Below, piece after piece: positions 39,723 to 54,300 of a stretch of DNA of 64,000 bases; the first letter of the stretch is position 1; each line of letters opens with the position of its first letter. The DNA is from Seriola aureovittata (lineage: Eukaryota; Chordata; Actinopteri; Carangiformes; Carangidae): assembly GCF_021018895.1 (NCBI RefSeq), contig NC_079378.1, positions 25,292,160-25,356,159 on the forward strand, read 5' to 3'. The notes under the pieces are model-generated. The model had not been told where the DNA came from and did not search any database. It saw nothing but the letters and a program-made list of their open reading frames with translations. Made by a program: the position numbers and the translations under genes.

Positions 39723-42700
39723 TGTAGTAGCCGAAAGATTATTTTTGAGAGTCAATACTTTGGTTAAATAAACTTTGTTCGCTTGCTTCACTTGTTTTGT
39801 GTCTTTTCTGCTGAATAAGACTAAATTGGAGCGTAAGGAGGCGAAGGTGACAAGATGAGCTGATCAACAATAGATCCACAAGGCCTAACGTCTGCCAGCA
39901 TGATATTATCATATGTGTATTATTAACATGATATCAATATTTCATTTTTTAAATATAACAGTTATTAATATGGATGGTCAATACTGGAACATCACCCCCA
40001 CTCTGAATGTAATCCAGCCAGAAGAGATGTGGTCACCACAGTGTAATTGGGAAAACAGGTTAACATCATGTCTAGGGAACAGCTTTTTTACAACAATATG
40101 TCATTATGAATTTTACCATCAAGATAACGGACCTTTGTGTTGCTTATTTAAATATGTTTGGATTTGAAGAGTCACTTCTTGGCTCAGTTTTGTAATGTTT
40201 TGAACAGGAATGCCTCTTACTCAATACACCACCTTACTATCATGGTTTGAGTTGATTGTGATCAAATAGGGATGAATGAATAAATGAAATACATCAAACC
40301 CTTTTTAGTAATTCTGAGAACTAATTCTTGTGAGCAGTGGCTTGATCAAAGACAATTACATAAGAAAAAAAATATGGAAAGCTGTTCTCAATCCACGACA
40401 ATTACAGTATTAACACTTGACCTGCCTGTTGTGTTGATCTGAAATGGAATACCTCTTTGTTAGAGCGGGAGTAAAGAAAAAGCAAGTGAAGCATCAGCGA
40501 TCAGACTTATTAAACTTTGAGAGACTCCGCTCGTACTTGATTAACTGACTTCAGAGTCAGATGTTTAAATCCTGAGGCTTTTTAATACAGTTTGAAATGA
40601 AGAGTCTAATTCACCATCCATGTGTAGATGCACTTTTTGTTTTTCGGTCTATTATATGGGAGGAACACAGATAGTGTTTCTGGGCTTTTAACATAATTAA
40701 TTTGTATTTTAAGGTGTGCCACTTGTTGAGTGGGAAATGGAAGAGAAGATTAACAAAATGACTCCATTCATGTAATTTGCTGAACCAAAAAACATTGTGT
40801 TTGTGCAGATTCAAGTGACGTGTTTAGTAACCTGCAAATAGAACAACAGCTTAAGCAAAGGGGTGGCACAACACAGAGAGAACAGAAAATACAATATTGA
40901 ATTTGCAAAGTAAAAATCTAGAGGATCTGTTTTCCCTCAGAAGAAATTGGTACACATAAACATACTGTACATATGTACAGTATGTTTATGTGTAGAAGAT
41001 CATGACACACAAATTCACATTTACTAATCAAAGCTAATGAAAAACACAACAAATATGACTGTATTCCACAGAGGAATTGACATATGAAAAGAAAAGAAAG
41101 AAACTGGCCTCAGTGTTGCAGACATGTACTAACTTTACAGAATCTGCAGTTCAGGGTTTGTTTGAGAGCACCGGTGAAAAGGCTGAGATCACCAGCTTCT
41201 ATCATGACTCAGCTGAAGACCAATTCCACCCTTGTGCAGTCATCCACAGAGAATCTTCTCCAGCATCAAATATGAACAATTTTCTTGTCTGTTTTGCATA
41301 TTTTATTGAACTAATTCATGTTTCCATTAAGTATTTACAATATTTGATTTTTTATGACTGTGCTTAGTTGAGTGCCCTGTGCCACACTGCTGGGAGAAAA
41401 ATAAAACTTTGTAAATATTTAGTTCTATTGTTAAAATTTTTTCTCAGACTCAATAAGACACAGAATTCAAATAATTCTTTTCACTTGACAGATTTAGTTT
41501 AACTTTGGAGTGGACGTGTTAGAAGTCATTATCTTCTGAGCAGAGGAGCGGGTTAATAAGATCATTTATGTCAGTTGGTGTGACCTGATTTTACTAATAT
41601 TTTTCAGGCTTGGTTATCTCAGTCTAGCAGCTACTCACGCAGTTTTTCAGATTTGAGCAGCTAATCAAAGCAGTCTCACATCAGGCACTGCTCATTATGA
41701 AATCTGGTTTAAAGACACTCAAGCTGCCAACAGTAACCTGAGAAGAACACTTTGTGTGAGGCATGCAAACAGTAAAACTACTGCACGCAGAGCTGAAAGT
41801 TTGACCTTGGTGCTGTCAGAACAGTCTCAACTCAAGGTCCGCCGCTCTCTGCTTGTTGTGATGCTTTCAGTCCCGTTACACAGTCCTGATCGGCAGCTTG
41901 ATCTTTCTCTGCTTCCATCCGACTGTAGACATTCACCTGGTGAACATACATACACACTCATCCGCACGTGTGGTGACAAATGCACAAATAGTGAACAGTC
42001 AGGCAATCAATGAAATGATGTTTTAATTGGAGTTAGGACAAATGCTAAAGCAGAACAATTCCAGAACCATCCCTCTCCTTCTGTGTTAGCTCAATTAATC
42101 CCTGATTGGAGCTAATTGCTTGTGCAAAGTCTATCTGAAACAACAGTGGATATGAAGTAGGCTGAGTGTGCCTGGCTGTGTGTCCTTCACTCTTTACTGC
42201 AGTCTTCCTGCCAGACAAACCAAACATTTGATGACGGAGTGTCTAATTGCCTCCTTTCTGTCTCACTTACTCCCCCTGCCTTTGATTAACAAGCACGGAC
42301 AGGTGCGTACCAGGCTGATGTATGTGGGGCTTAGATTTACATTCACACACCATGGTTTATACATTAACGCAGCAGTAGACGTTTCTCAATTACTAATTCA
42401 CCATCCACCAGCCCAGTCGTCATACTCGCTGTTCTCCAGCCATTAGAACACTCTGGTCTGGCTTCACTCAGGCTAATAGCAGCTGTTAAGCAGGCTGAAA
42501 AAAAACTGTGCTAATGATTAGAATGCATCTGCAAAATCTGAACTCTATAGCACCACATTTAGCAACACTTAATTAATCTTAATGGATTCTGAAATAAGCC
42601 AGCCAAACAAATATCTTATCCATAAATTACTTTTCTGTGTTCCGCACCACACAGCGCCACAAAGCACTCCCCAGGGACGCTTTAGCTCTCGCACATTAAT

Positions 42701-43058
42701 GTATATGTGTGTGGTATATTTGTGAAAGCAGGAACACTTACAGTGAACACACACTGTAACACACATCCTCTCCCTCCCAAGAAAATATGTATTCTCCACA
42801 ATATGAGCTTCTTAAATCAACCTCTTCCTCATTTTTACCCCTTTCCCGTCGTCTTCGTTCTGCTCTTAGGTTTTTTCTTTTCTTACTCTGTAATTCTCTG
42901 TCTGTCTTGTTGTGATGCAAGGAAACACAAAGAGTTAGGGACTGCACCGGTGCAAGCTCACTTATTTGAAGGGATGCCATTTAAATTTAGTGTTGAACTT
43001 GAATGAACAGTTTCAGTAAGTGGTATTTGCTGGAGTATGTTTATTTGTTTGTGTGTGA

Positions 43059-43095
<37 letters not shown>

Positions 43096-43924
43096 GGTGT
43101 GTGTGTGTGTAGTGCCTGCCACAGCGTTCTTATCACCTCCTCACACACCTGCTTCCCTCGAAGACTGAGCCTTCCCTCTTCTCATGCCTCCTCATCAAAG
43201 CCAGATTCAGCCACAGTTGTCGCTTCCCTTTCCCTGCATGCGCTCCCCTCCCCCTGTCTAGCTGGTCTGGCTCTCGTTCAACAGCCACCACTCCCCTTGT
43301 ACTGTATCACTGTGTTGTCCAGGCAGTCAGACCTTGCTGGTATCATACCATCCCTGGGAGGAAAATTCATGCGGCTTGGCGGATGCACATACAGGTGCTG
43401 TAACTCTTGGAAGGACTATTAAGGATTAGGAAGGATGACAAACTGCTAAAAGCACATTTTCCTGCAAACCACGGGTACAAATCAGATGTCTCAGCCAACA
43501 AAGTCAATGTCGATGAATGTGCAACGCCTCCTATAAATAAACTGAAAACACAGCGTGTGTGTGTAAATGAGAGGAAGACACTGACTGGAACAATAGCTAG
43601 TGAGAGCAGAAGGAGATCATTCTGTCCCTAACCGTACACCCAGTCCTCTTATGACTGTATTAACAATGACGACGTTCCTGAAATTCATTTTTCCTCTAAA
43701 CACAACAAAAACACACTCTTTAGTCCTGTCCAATTAAAAGCCATCTGTGTAGGTGGCAACAATTGAATTTGGTTTACAGTCCTTGGTCTTTGCCCTTTGT
43801 TGTAAACAAAACCCCTCACAAACAACAGGACAAGTTAGAGGCAATGAACTGTTTAATTAAAGCCACAAATCTAAAGCAAAACTACAAAGAGAAGTGAATC
43901 ATCAAAGTGTAAGAACTATAGTAA

Positions 43925-43956
<32 letters not shown>

Positions 43957-45224
43957 CCTTTAAATCTCAGTGCTGGACTATCTGAATTTCGTTTACAAGG
44001 TGCCTTTGCTGTGTTCAGTCGTGTCAAATAGGGTTGCAATTTATTATTTTCATTGACTAATCTGTTCATTATTTTTCAAAGATAATAGATTCATGGCTAT
44101 GTGTATAAAATGTCCAATAATAGTGACAAATATGTCCATCACTATTTTCCAGAGCCCAAGGTGACAACATCCAAATCTTTGTTTTGACCAACAAACCAAC
44201 AAACAGACAAAAGCAGGAATTTCTGCTTGAAAATGACACATGATTCATTAATTATCAAGATTGATTGAGTAATTTTCATCAATTGACTAATTAAAACAGA
44301 GGTTAAGGTTGAAGGCTACTGGCAGAATGCTTTCACCACGTTAGGCTTCCAGTATTTTTCTTATGTTTCCTCATATTTTGTTGTTTTGTTGGCACAGCTT
44401 TAGCTCATATGTCTGGCAGCAATGCAAATTCATCTCAGTTTGGTAACATAGCATAATACTGGATATAAATATTGAATACATTTTTTAATACCTCTCCTGC
44501 TTCTTTGTCAGAACTTACAGACCTTCAATCAGCCAACCACTTAACTTCCTCTAATTGCCTTCCTGTCTGCCATTAATGCACATGCAACGTGAACTGTCCA
44601 TTAATTTCCCTTCCTTTTCCTTCTCGATCCCTTTTTCTCCTCCTCTCATGTTTCTTTCTACATTCCTCTTCATACTAGTGGTTAAGGGTGCACATTTTAA
44701 TTAACTTTGCCAAAAGAGGGAATGTCTTTGGATTTCTAATTAACAGACGCTGAGGTTTATTGGAAAAGTAAAATGAGAATCTCTTATTTCTTTGTCTCCC
44801 TTGAGGCTAGGATTTTAGGAGTAATTTTGTTATGTCTCATCAAGCATCTAGTGCAGGGTTATCATACCTGAGTACTCACCGCTTTCATGATTGGTTTGAT
44901 AATAATGTGTCTGTTAAAGGATTACTTTTAGCTTGACGCTTTTTGTATCTGTTTTCATAGTAGATGTCCAATTCTTCACCCAACAGGAGCGGCGATTTTC
45001 TAGTCATTGATCATCCATGCATGTAATGTAAACAGCCGTACCTACAGTCATAGAGATTTTATGCCAGCATCCACATGTGTGGTATGTATCCCTCCCTCGC
45101 TGCCTGCTCTGTCCTCCCTAGAGAGCTGCAGCATTAATAACTGTAAGTGGATAATGCCCGAGCTTGAATTCCGATCAAGGTTTAATAAGAGCATGATTCA
45201 GTTGGCCACTGGCAGCAGGAGGCA

Positions 45225-45265
<41 letters not shown>

Positions 45266-48200
45266 AGACATGTACATGAGCTTTAACTTACAGTATGAGT
45301 GCATTACTGCGAGTGTTTCTGTGGTTATTTTCTGACCTTTTGTCTCATATTGACACTAATGTGGGACCTGAATGCGCATCACATGACTCTATCAATGTTG
45401 GGGTCAAACGGTGGTCAGTACAAATTAAAAAGAGGACATTATGATTCATTAATAATGTAATCAGAAGGGTAGATGTAGCTTATTGTAGTTACTGCAGGGT
45501 CTTATTCTGAGCTTGTGCCGCTGCATCAGCAGGTGATGAAATGATTCTGTCGTGGCTTTTTCTTGCGTCTACACATCAGCTTCGTGTTTGCTGTTTTAGA
45601 CCGAGCGTATCTGCGACACCGTTGAACGCCATGTACAATCAGCCGCTGTGCAGCTCTGCATATATAGTTTCCAGTGATGCAGCTCAACAGAGTTAATTGG
45701 AGCGTTGCATGGCTTCTATATGGGCATGCCTTCAACAGCCAGTGTTCTAATGCAAACAGACTGGTAGGCGCTGTAACACTGAATAACATAAAACATTACA
45801 GCAAGACGAACAGGGAAGTTAAAATGTACTGCAGGGTCACATGGAGACACGTTAGAATTATTAATGTTATGTAATATTAACTTCACATTGGAAGCCAAAG
45901 GACAATGCAGAGGGAGCATTATTCATGTTGAGAAGATGCGTGTTTTGCCGTTGGAGTTGGAGCCATTAAACATGCTATCTGTTCATTGCCATTAGCTCCA
46001 AATGCTCAGAGAGCAAACCTGACGCTGACATCTAATCCTCTTACTCAGGAGAGGACTAATGCACGCAGAGGATACAGCACATCCCACCAACAGATCTGTT
46101 TTTTTATGTGCATACGTTGAATGGTTCAGTATCGATGAGAGTCCTATTTTCATTGACTCCCCAATCTCTTTTGACTCCCCGTCTCTACTCCTGCCTCCCC
46201 CTCCTTCCATCCAACCAGATGGCCTCCCTCTAACAGAGCATTGACACCAGATGTGCAGTTCCAGTGTCGACTCAGAGACCAGCTGGGCTGAGTGTGCCAG
46301 TGGTTCTGTTAATGAAAATGGCTCTGCTGTGTTTGTGTGTGTGTTTGTGTGTGTGTGTGTTGTTTCCTGTGGTTCAGTGGCATGTGACAGTTGGGGAACT
46401 CTCTGTGGGTGAGGGTTTCAAGAGTGAGCCACAGCAAGTTGCACTGCAGCTCAACTCAGCCATGCAGTGCTCAACAGCACACCCACCAAGGGCTGAACTA
46501 TACAGCTACCCATCCAGAATAAACACTCCTCTCTCTACATCGTATCCCCCTGAACATCTTGCTATCTGGCATTGTCTTTTTTTGTTTTTTTTATTCTGTA
46601 GAGCTGTCTCTCACAACCCCCATCTTCCCTCATACATAATTATATATTCTTTCCTCTAACCTATTTAGTAGCAAGGGGATCACTGGGCTTATTACTAATT
46701 CATACATACCCCTCAAAAACGAAGAAGTAAGAGTACACACTGTCTGGGGTAGAATATATATCCAGCTGTAATTGCTTACAATGAAATATGTTAATTTTTG
46801 CTCTGGTTTTGATTGGTTTGCAGATAGAAATGTGAATGCAAGCTAACGCTATAATGAACGTTTATCCTGATAAAACCTCAAGCCCCGGCTAATGAAGTTG
46901 TTACTTCATGCTGCGCTCTGTAATTTATGAATTTGCTCAGAAACAATTCATTATTACAGATCGTTCTGCTGATCAATTAAATGATAAGGAAACAAAGAAA
47001 TCCTGTTTGCTTGGCAATAATTGTGACGGCCTCCATAGGCTGAAGACAAATGAGCTAAGTGAAAAATTCCTAATGAAAAAAAGTGTGCCTTTTTTAAAAT
47101 GTAACTCAAAAATGATAGATACGGAAGCCTACACCTCTGTGACAGCCTGGTTATCTGAGCTGATTATGTTTTGCCCCTATCTCCCATGCACAGGGATCAT
47201 AAGTGGGGGGGGGGGGGCGGTTAATACCTACACCAAATGGCTGACGAGGTGGATGAGATTCCTCAAGCTCTTAAGCATGCTCTGAAAGAAGATTCTTGCA
47301 CTTACAGGATAAATCGTAGCCTTTTGACAGGGAGCTTGGAGTCCACTCACCTTTAGACTGTAATACTTTTCAAATTTGTTGTGCCAGAAGTGCTGCAGCA
47401 GAGTGGCACAGGAGTGAAGGCTCCCATGGGATTCAGTCCATTAAGCCAATGGGGGCAGAGATGTGATCCCAGATATTGCAGACCTTTAAACTCCAGCTGC
47501 ACCACAACATTTCCAGGAATAGTTCTCACCTGACTTTTCCTTCTTTTAATAGGACTCACTTATCACGTTGATTCCTTTAATTCAATTAAATCATGGCATG
47601 TTTATGTGTCAGCAGCTGTCAGTAACTTTTTCCCATTAACACATTAACATTAAAACGAACAACTGTGAAACAATTAACAACAAATTAACAATGAGTGCAA
47701 ACATTCAGTACATGATTAACATGATGTACATTAACTACGTCATAGTCTGACATTCATTTTTCACTCTCAGACAAACTTATTCCTGCAGACAGCTGATATG
47801 TGTTAAACCAAGACTAACTAGTTCAGGTAAACCACTAAGAAGCTGTATTTGGGAACAGTGGTGCTTTGAGCTAAAAGCTAATGTCAGCGTGCTAACATGC
47901 TAGCACTGATAATATTAACACGTTGGTGTTTAGCAGGTGTTTCACCAATGAAATGTTAGCATGCTATGAATCAGCACTAAACCAATGAGTCATCCAGCCT
48001 AAATGACCATGTACTGGTGGTCGCTTGTCCCTACCCTCAAATATGAACCACAGGTATCAACGGCAGGTCTACCATACATTCGTTGTCATGGTTACAATAA
48101 TAAACATGTGGTTGGTTAGACTTAAGCACAAAAACTACTTGGATAAACTTTGGAAAATGTTGGGGTTTGGGTTAACATGAGTATTTACCTTAAAGTCAGG

Positions 48201-51200
48201 GGACATTCGTTGTCATGGTTACAATGATTGAGATAGAGGAAAAGTCAGAGGTTCAGGAAGCTCAGTGGTTCATCCTCTAAGGCCCATGAATATGTGTGTG
48301 AAATTCCATGGTAATCCATGCAATAGCTGTGAAAACATTACACAACAAACAAATAATGTGATTAGTGATACTGCTATGACTAACTGTTAGAATATCTCTG
48401 AATTGCTTGTTCTGCCCAGGGTAAGAGGATGGAGTCTACCTCAACGGCAGCAGGGTTCAAGTCTTTCTCTGGGATAACACACACATGGACTGACAAACAC
48501 ATTCACACCTACAGGCATTTTAGAGTTTCCAATTCACCTAACCTGCATGTCATTGGGCTGCAGGAGGAAACCAGAGGACCCACAGGAGACCTACACAGAT
48601 ACAGGGAGAACATGCAAACTCAATTCCAGCCCAGGAGCTTCTTGGTGACCTGTTTGGTGTTTGCCACTTAGTGTTTGTGCTGTCCCAGTATAGTCTTTTT
48701 TTTTTTTCTTTTTAGCAAAGTAAACTTTTCACACACCACGCACCCTATGGATTTCATTCTGACATAAACTTCAATATACACAGATACTGTAACACAGGAA
48801 TAGCTTATTTGCGTGCGGCCTTGGATTCAGAGCATTTGGAAACGAGCAGCAGTGATGTGTGTGTGTGTGGGCTCAAGACTGAGGCTCAGTCTGAAGGATG
48901 ATTCCTCTGCTGCTATGTGGATTAGTCTATCTACTGAACATTCTTTGAATGCAGCTGTGTTTACTCACATCGCTGCTGCCAGGAAAAGTGAAATTCTGCA
49001 CATACATTGACACACTCAAAAAATAATCATTTTTACTCTTACAAGCACAATTCAGAATTCATATATTAAAAAACCTTTCATCTTGAGTTTCTTAACTCTA
49101 CTGTATTTATTCAGAGAATGCTGTGACAGTATGTTGATATGTATGATGATATATTCAGGAACCAAATATTATGAAGGCAACCTCCAGGTAGATTCCACAC
49201 ATACTGTAAGCCAAGTAATAATTTGCCGTGGGACTGGATGCTCCAGTGGGTGTGTTGTTCCACGGTGTCTCATCAATTACATTCCCTGAGAGAAAACACC
49301 CGGCTGTTTTCTGTTTCTTCGGATGCCGGGGTTAATGGTGCTTTTCTCCAATGCCTCCGCCAGCCAGTAATTGGTGCAACTTAACAATCATAAGTGCAGT
49401 CTTTGTAGTGTAGTGAGCACAGGCTTAATGCAGCTTTATTAACTGTAAAAAGTTAGCTTTTATCGACCCCTTCTTCATGTCTCCTTTTTGCCCTCTCAGT
49501 TTTTGTACTTCTCATTGGAAAATACCACCAACCAACTGAGAGTGACATTGTAATGAGAAGAAAATAAATAATGATAATAATTAATCACAGTCTGGTCCTT
49601 TTCAGTTGCTTTCAAAGCATGGGTGCTTTGAAAAGATCAGAGGATTTGATAATTAGCACCGAAAGAAAAGCCTGTTTGTTTTTGGCCTTTCTAGAACTTC
49701 CTGCTTTGTAAAAGTCGATGAAATAAATGTTGATAATCTTATAGGCATTTTGGCACATGTACATACCAAGTGATTTTTCTGAGCTCAACTTTGGGTTATT
49801 CAGTGTCACCCTACTTCAGAAATGCTAAATTACATTTAAATTTCAGTAGAACCACCTCCTCCCAGGTTTGAAGCGATAATTTTTCAGTTTCATAGTTTGA
49901 GTGTGATGAATAATCTATGAATTTCAATGGTGGATTGAAGGAAGACAGACTGTGGAAGCCAACTGGGTATATCTTGTTTGCACTGTCTGTTTGTATGCTG
50001 TGGGGGTGTTGGTTGATTTTCCTTATCCAGAAGATTAAGACAGGATTGTCAGTTTCCTTACGCCTCGTACCTAGAGAATATGCTTTGGCATCCGTGCCCA
50101 TGCTTGCATCTGTCAGTCATTTATTGCATGTCTTACACTTCTGACCTTTCCTCTTACTCCTTCCTGATACGTGACACAGATGTTGTCTTGTCTCTTCCTC
50201 GCTCTTGTTCATCTGACCTCAGACAATTGGGTTTGGCACATGGCGTTGTATGCAGATCAGACAGTAAAGTCAGTGCAGACTGGCTCCAGTATGTCAGCAG
50301 CAGAGAAGTGCAGCACTTCATACTGCAGAGTCAGCCTCTCACAGCAGTCGTTTTTACCATGATTTAAGAGCTTATTACACTGCCTGCAGAAGAAAGAACC
50401 ATCTGTGTTGTGGACTGTATTTCATCAGGGGGGAGCTCTCTGTTATGAGGGATAGCATGTCAGTTACGCCTCTGATTGACAGGTTATGAAAGCGTCAACA
50501 AATACAATTTGATTTTGATAAAATCAGATAAGACATGGGACTAGAAAATCAAATGCGTCTTATCCTTCTGTATATGGAGAACATCTGAGCTAACTGTACT
50601 GATACATGTCGCATGTAGCTGTCAGTCCTAAATGGATTTCAAAGAGAGAAAGAAAAGCGGCTAATAAATCATAAGAATAGTTTACTCATACAACAGAAAA
50701 GCTCAGTTTTGTTTCTTGCTTTTTTTTAGTCATATTTAGACACAGGTGCACTGACTGTTGGATCAAGTTTCAGACCATTCTGTAAAAGAAAAGCAGTGAG
50801 TGTCCATTAACTGTTATTATGGAAATAGAGGTGACAGTGTAGCGGGATTGCACATTTTGTATTGCAGTGTCTGACAAAAAATACCAGTATATATCCTGTG
50901 CCCATCCTCTGTTGGCAAGAGTGCATGGCGTTTTCCTCAGCCACCACTGTTTTTGTGATAAAATGAAAAAAAGTACAAAATACATTTCAGAGATTTGTTG
51001 TGCTGTGAGATTGCAGCAGTGTCAGTCATATTCAGTCAAAGAGCTGTATGATGCAACACAAAGACTGTGCTGTTCGGGGCTGCTCTCCAGGACCCACAGA
51101 TTCACAGCTTATCATGTCTGAAAGGGAGCGTCAGGCCAGTCTGATGCCTTTAGCCCACTTGGCAGCCTGGTGGCTGTTGCTCATCTGTCCCCAAGCCAGT

Positions 51201-51304
51201 GTGAGCACATCACCGATCTGGACCAGGATTAAAGGACCTAATACTAACAGCTGTGCTGAGATTAGCCATGTCAGTATTTACAGTTATTTTGTCAACCAGT
51301 GCAC

Positions 51305-51336
<32 letters not shown>

Positions 51337-54300
51337 TCAAATAATGAACAGCTACATTTGAATTCCTCGTCCATTCCTTGACTTTTTATTGGACCTCGGA
51401 TATAGATTCATTCTAAAAAGCACTGCATGCATTTTTGTCTTTCGGGAGAGATGGATGGAGAGATAGAGATAGACAGGACTGATTGTTATGGAGGAGGAGA
51501 ATGATAGTTGGGACTGATACTGAGGTCTGTGGATGAACAGAACTGTTTGAAGAGTTGCAAGAAGCCAACTCCTTTGTTTCACAAAATCTACTATAAAACA
51601 AGGGTATGGGTGAAAAAATAGTGAGGATGACTGACAGAAGATGAAGAGAGAGAAACTTGAGACATGAATCTCTGCAGCATAAACATGTTGATGGATTGAG
51701 CAGTTTTATCTTATCTGTGTGTGTGTGTGGGAGAGAAAGAGATGTTATGTGTGATTGTGTTTGCACACGTACAGTACCCCCTCCCCGTGTGTGTCAGTGT
51801 GTACCTTCTCCAGCAGGTGCATGAATATGCATGTGTGTGTTCACACAGGGAGCTACGTGCTCTCTCAGTGGAGACTGATCACCGCATGATGGGCGATCAC
51901 CGGAAGATTAGACTTGAGTTTCCATACCCTTCTCTCTATGGAAATGTCTTCTATAAAAAATTGATGCCATTTTCTGAAGTGGCACCACAGTCTTTCTTCT
52001 GATGGATGGTGCATTTTAATCCGCTTCAACGCTTTATGTGATGGAAGGGGAAGAAAGAGACCCTGGGAAGGTGTTGATAGAGCAGCAGGTCAGCAGCAGC
52101 CACCAACAGCTGCTCCTTTCCAGTCCCTACATACAGTACATACAGGGTCGGAGCTGCGTGGCCTTGGGCTCACCAGGGGTTGTGCATGGATGTGATTAAC
52201 AGAGATTTGGGGTGAATAATCGTCTAAGCTGCTCAGTGGAGCAATGGTGTTGGGGGCGGGGGTTGGAGATGGGAGGGGCTCAGGGTTACTGAGAGATATA
52301 CCTGGATCCCCTTCCTGGTGGAAGTGATTTAATGGCTTTTAAATGCCTGATTGATACAGCAACATATTGGATTTCCAAGTTCAGCTCATTGATTTTTTGA
52401 ATCAGTGTATATGTCGACAGGCGCTTGCTTCGGAATCAGTCTGTATCTCGGTCAAAATTATTGATATAAATGTAAGCATGTGTGTGGGAACATGTTTTCA
52501 GTTGGGGGGGGGTTGCCCTCGATACATGCGTGTGCATATTAAAGTTTAGAATAAATAAGTGGCAGATGTTGTACATTTCGTACAGTTAAATCTGTAATCT
52601 ATGGAAACAATAGTACAGCAAGATAAACAGTATGATCCATACTCAGCTGCTGCTGACCCTTAAACTTAAGCTTAACACGTATAGGCTGATTATAACTTAC
52701 TTTGAAGTGTTTTATTCAGATATTGCAGATATCCATCTGTCCTCAGAATCAGCAGCTGTCACAAAGCATTTAGCATTTAGCATAAATGAACCTTTTTTCA
52801 TGTAACCTATTGTTTTCAACTTTTTACAGTTAAGAAATGTACTATTTGTTATTTATGATAATGTTATTCTATGTTGTTTCTACTATTGATTTGCTATGAT
52901 CGTTTGCAGCTCCCTCTGTGCAGATACTGAGATAGAAAACCATACATATGTTTATTCTTTATATTTTCCATATTTTTCAGGATAATTAATTCACAGGGAC
53001 TCGAACAGAAACATTTTAACCCCTTCTTAACAACACTGGTTGGGTTTCATGCCACTCTGCTTGATACCAGTTTATGTCAGTCCTGATAGTAATAGCTGAT
53101 GGGGGGGTCATGTAGGCATCAGCTCCAGGTCACATGAACCTTGTGTACTACACTCATATTTGATCATTTCAGTTCATTCAGTCATTTAGAGATCAAAGGT
53201 CAAATCAGTGTAATCCAAGCAACAAAGCATGCCATATATTATCAGTTAATGTGATAGCATGACATTACCATATTAATTAGTTTTCTTTTGTGCCGAATGC
53301 CAGCAGTAGTGCTGGGGAGCAGTGCTCTGCTTCATGGCTCCAAGCGTTTATTCAAATGCATTCATACATATCTATATACTATCCAAACATGCGCATATTG
53401 TGGCCCATCTGTATGTACCCATGCAAAGAAAGATATAAGCAGGATGTTGTGGTAAACACAGCTCAGCACCACTATCTCTGGTGGCCATCATGAGATGTGT
53501 TTGATCATGCTGGATGGTGCAGATGCACAGACTATCGCAGGCCATCTTTCCTTTCTCTGGCATCACTTTCTTCCATCAGATTCCACAAGAATCCACAAGT
53601 AATGGGGAAAATATAATATATCCTGCTCCAGTGTACATACAGCGGCGATGCCCGTACATCAGCACTGAAGCAAAAGTGGTTGATAGAATTATAGGGGAAG
53701 AGTAGAAAAACAGATTACGGATTCTGAGAGCGCACATTGAGTTTTTTTTTTTTTTTTTTACCCAGTTCGACGTTGTGATGATGACGATGATGACTGTGAA
53801 ACACAGCAGCGTGCATAATTTCAGTTAGAGAAGACGAGTGCATGTTAGAAAGCTCTCTCTCCCTCGATGACCGCTGCTTTAGTGAAACAAGGCGGATAAA
53901 AGGCGAGATTCTGATCCCTGACTCATTTTCCAGCTCATGTTGTACATCTCCACAATATTGCTGTGAGGCTCCATGATATCCATGGTCTTTGAGAAAAAAT
54001 GTCTTTTTCTATATTTTGCTTTCCTCCATTTTTTTGCTCCTTACTCCTCAGATTCCTCCAGAAAGAGCCAGAGCAGAATCATGAACTGAGGTCATGTACA
54101 AATGTTTGCATAATGATTTACAGGTGTACGTAGATGAGGTAGACTGAGGAGCAGGCAGGAGCAGATTTACGCTGGCTAGTCTGAGAGATAGAGGAATGTG
54201 TTCTGGTGAAGAAATGCGTGGAGACAGGAGTAATTAATTATAGATGTGGAAATGGTCCGAGGGAATGCTGTTACAGTAACTAGAGGCATGGCAAGTGAGA

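Noticed and set aside
41077..41367. 96-codon frame just downstream of the palindrome
   Set aside because: Protein-like at first glance, but no domain, no splice sites and no composition change; not enough to call a gene.
43003..43422. 139-codon frame with poly Cys-Val
   Set aside because: Begins in a GT microsatellite; the remainder is C/T-rich and has no domain.
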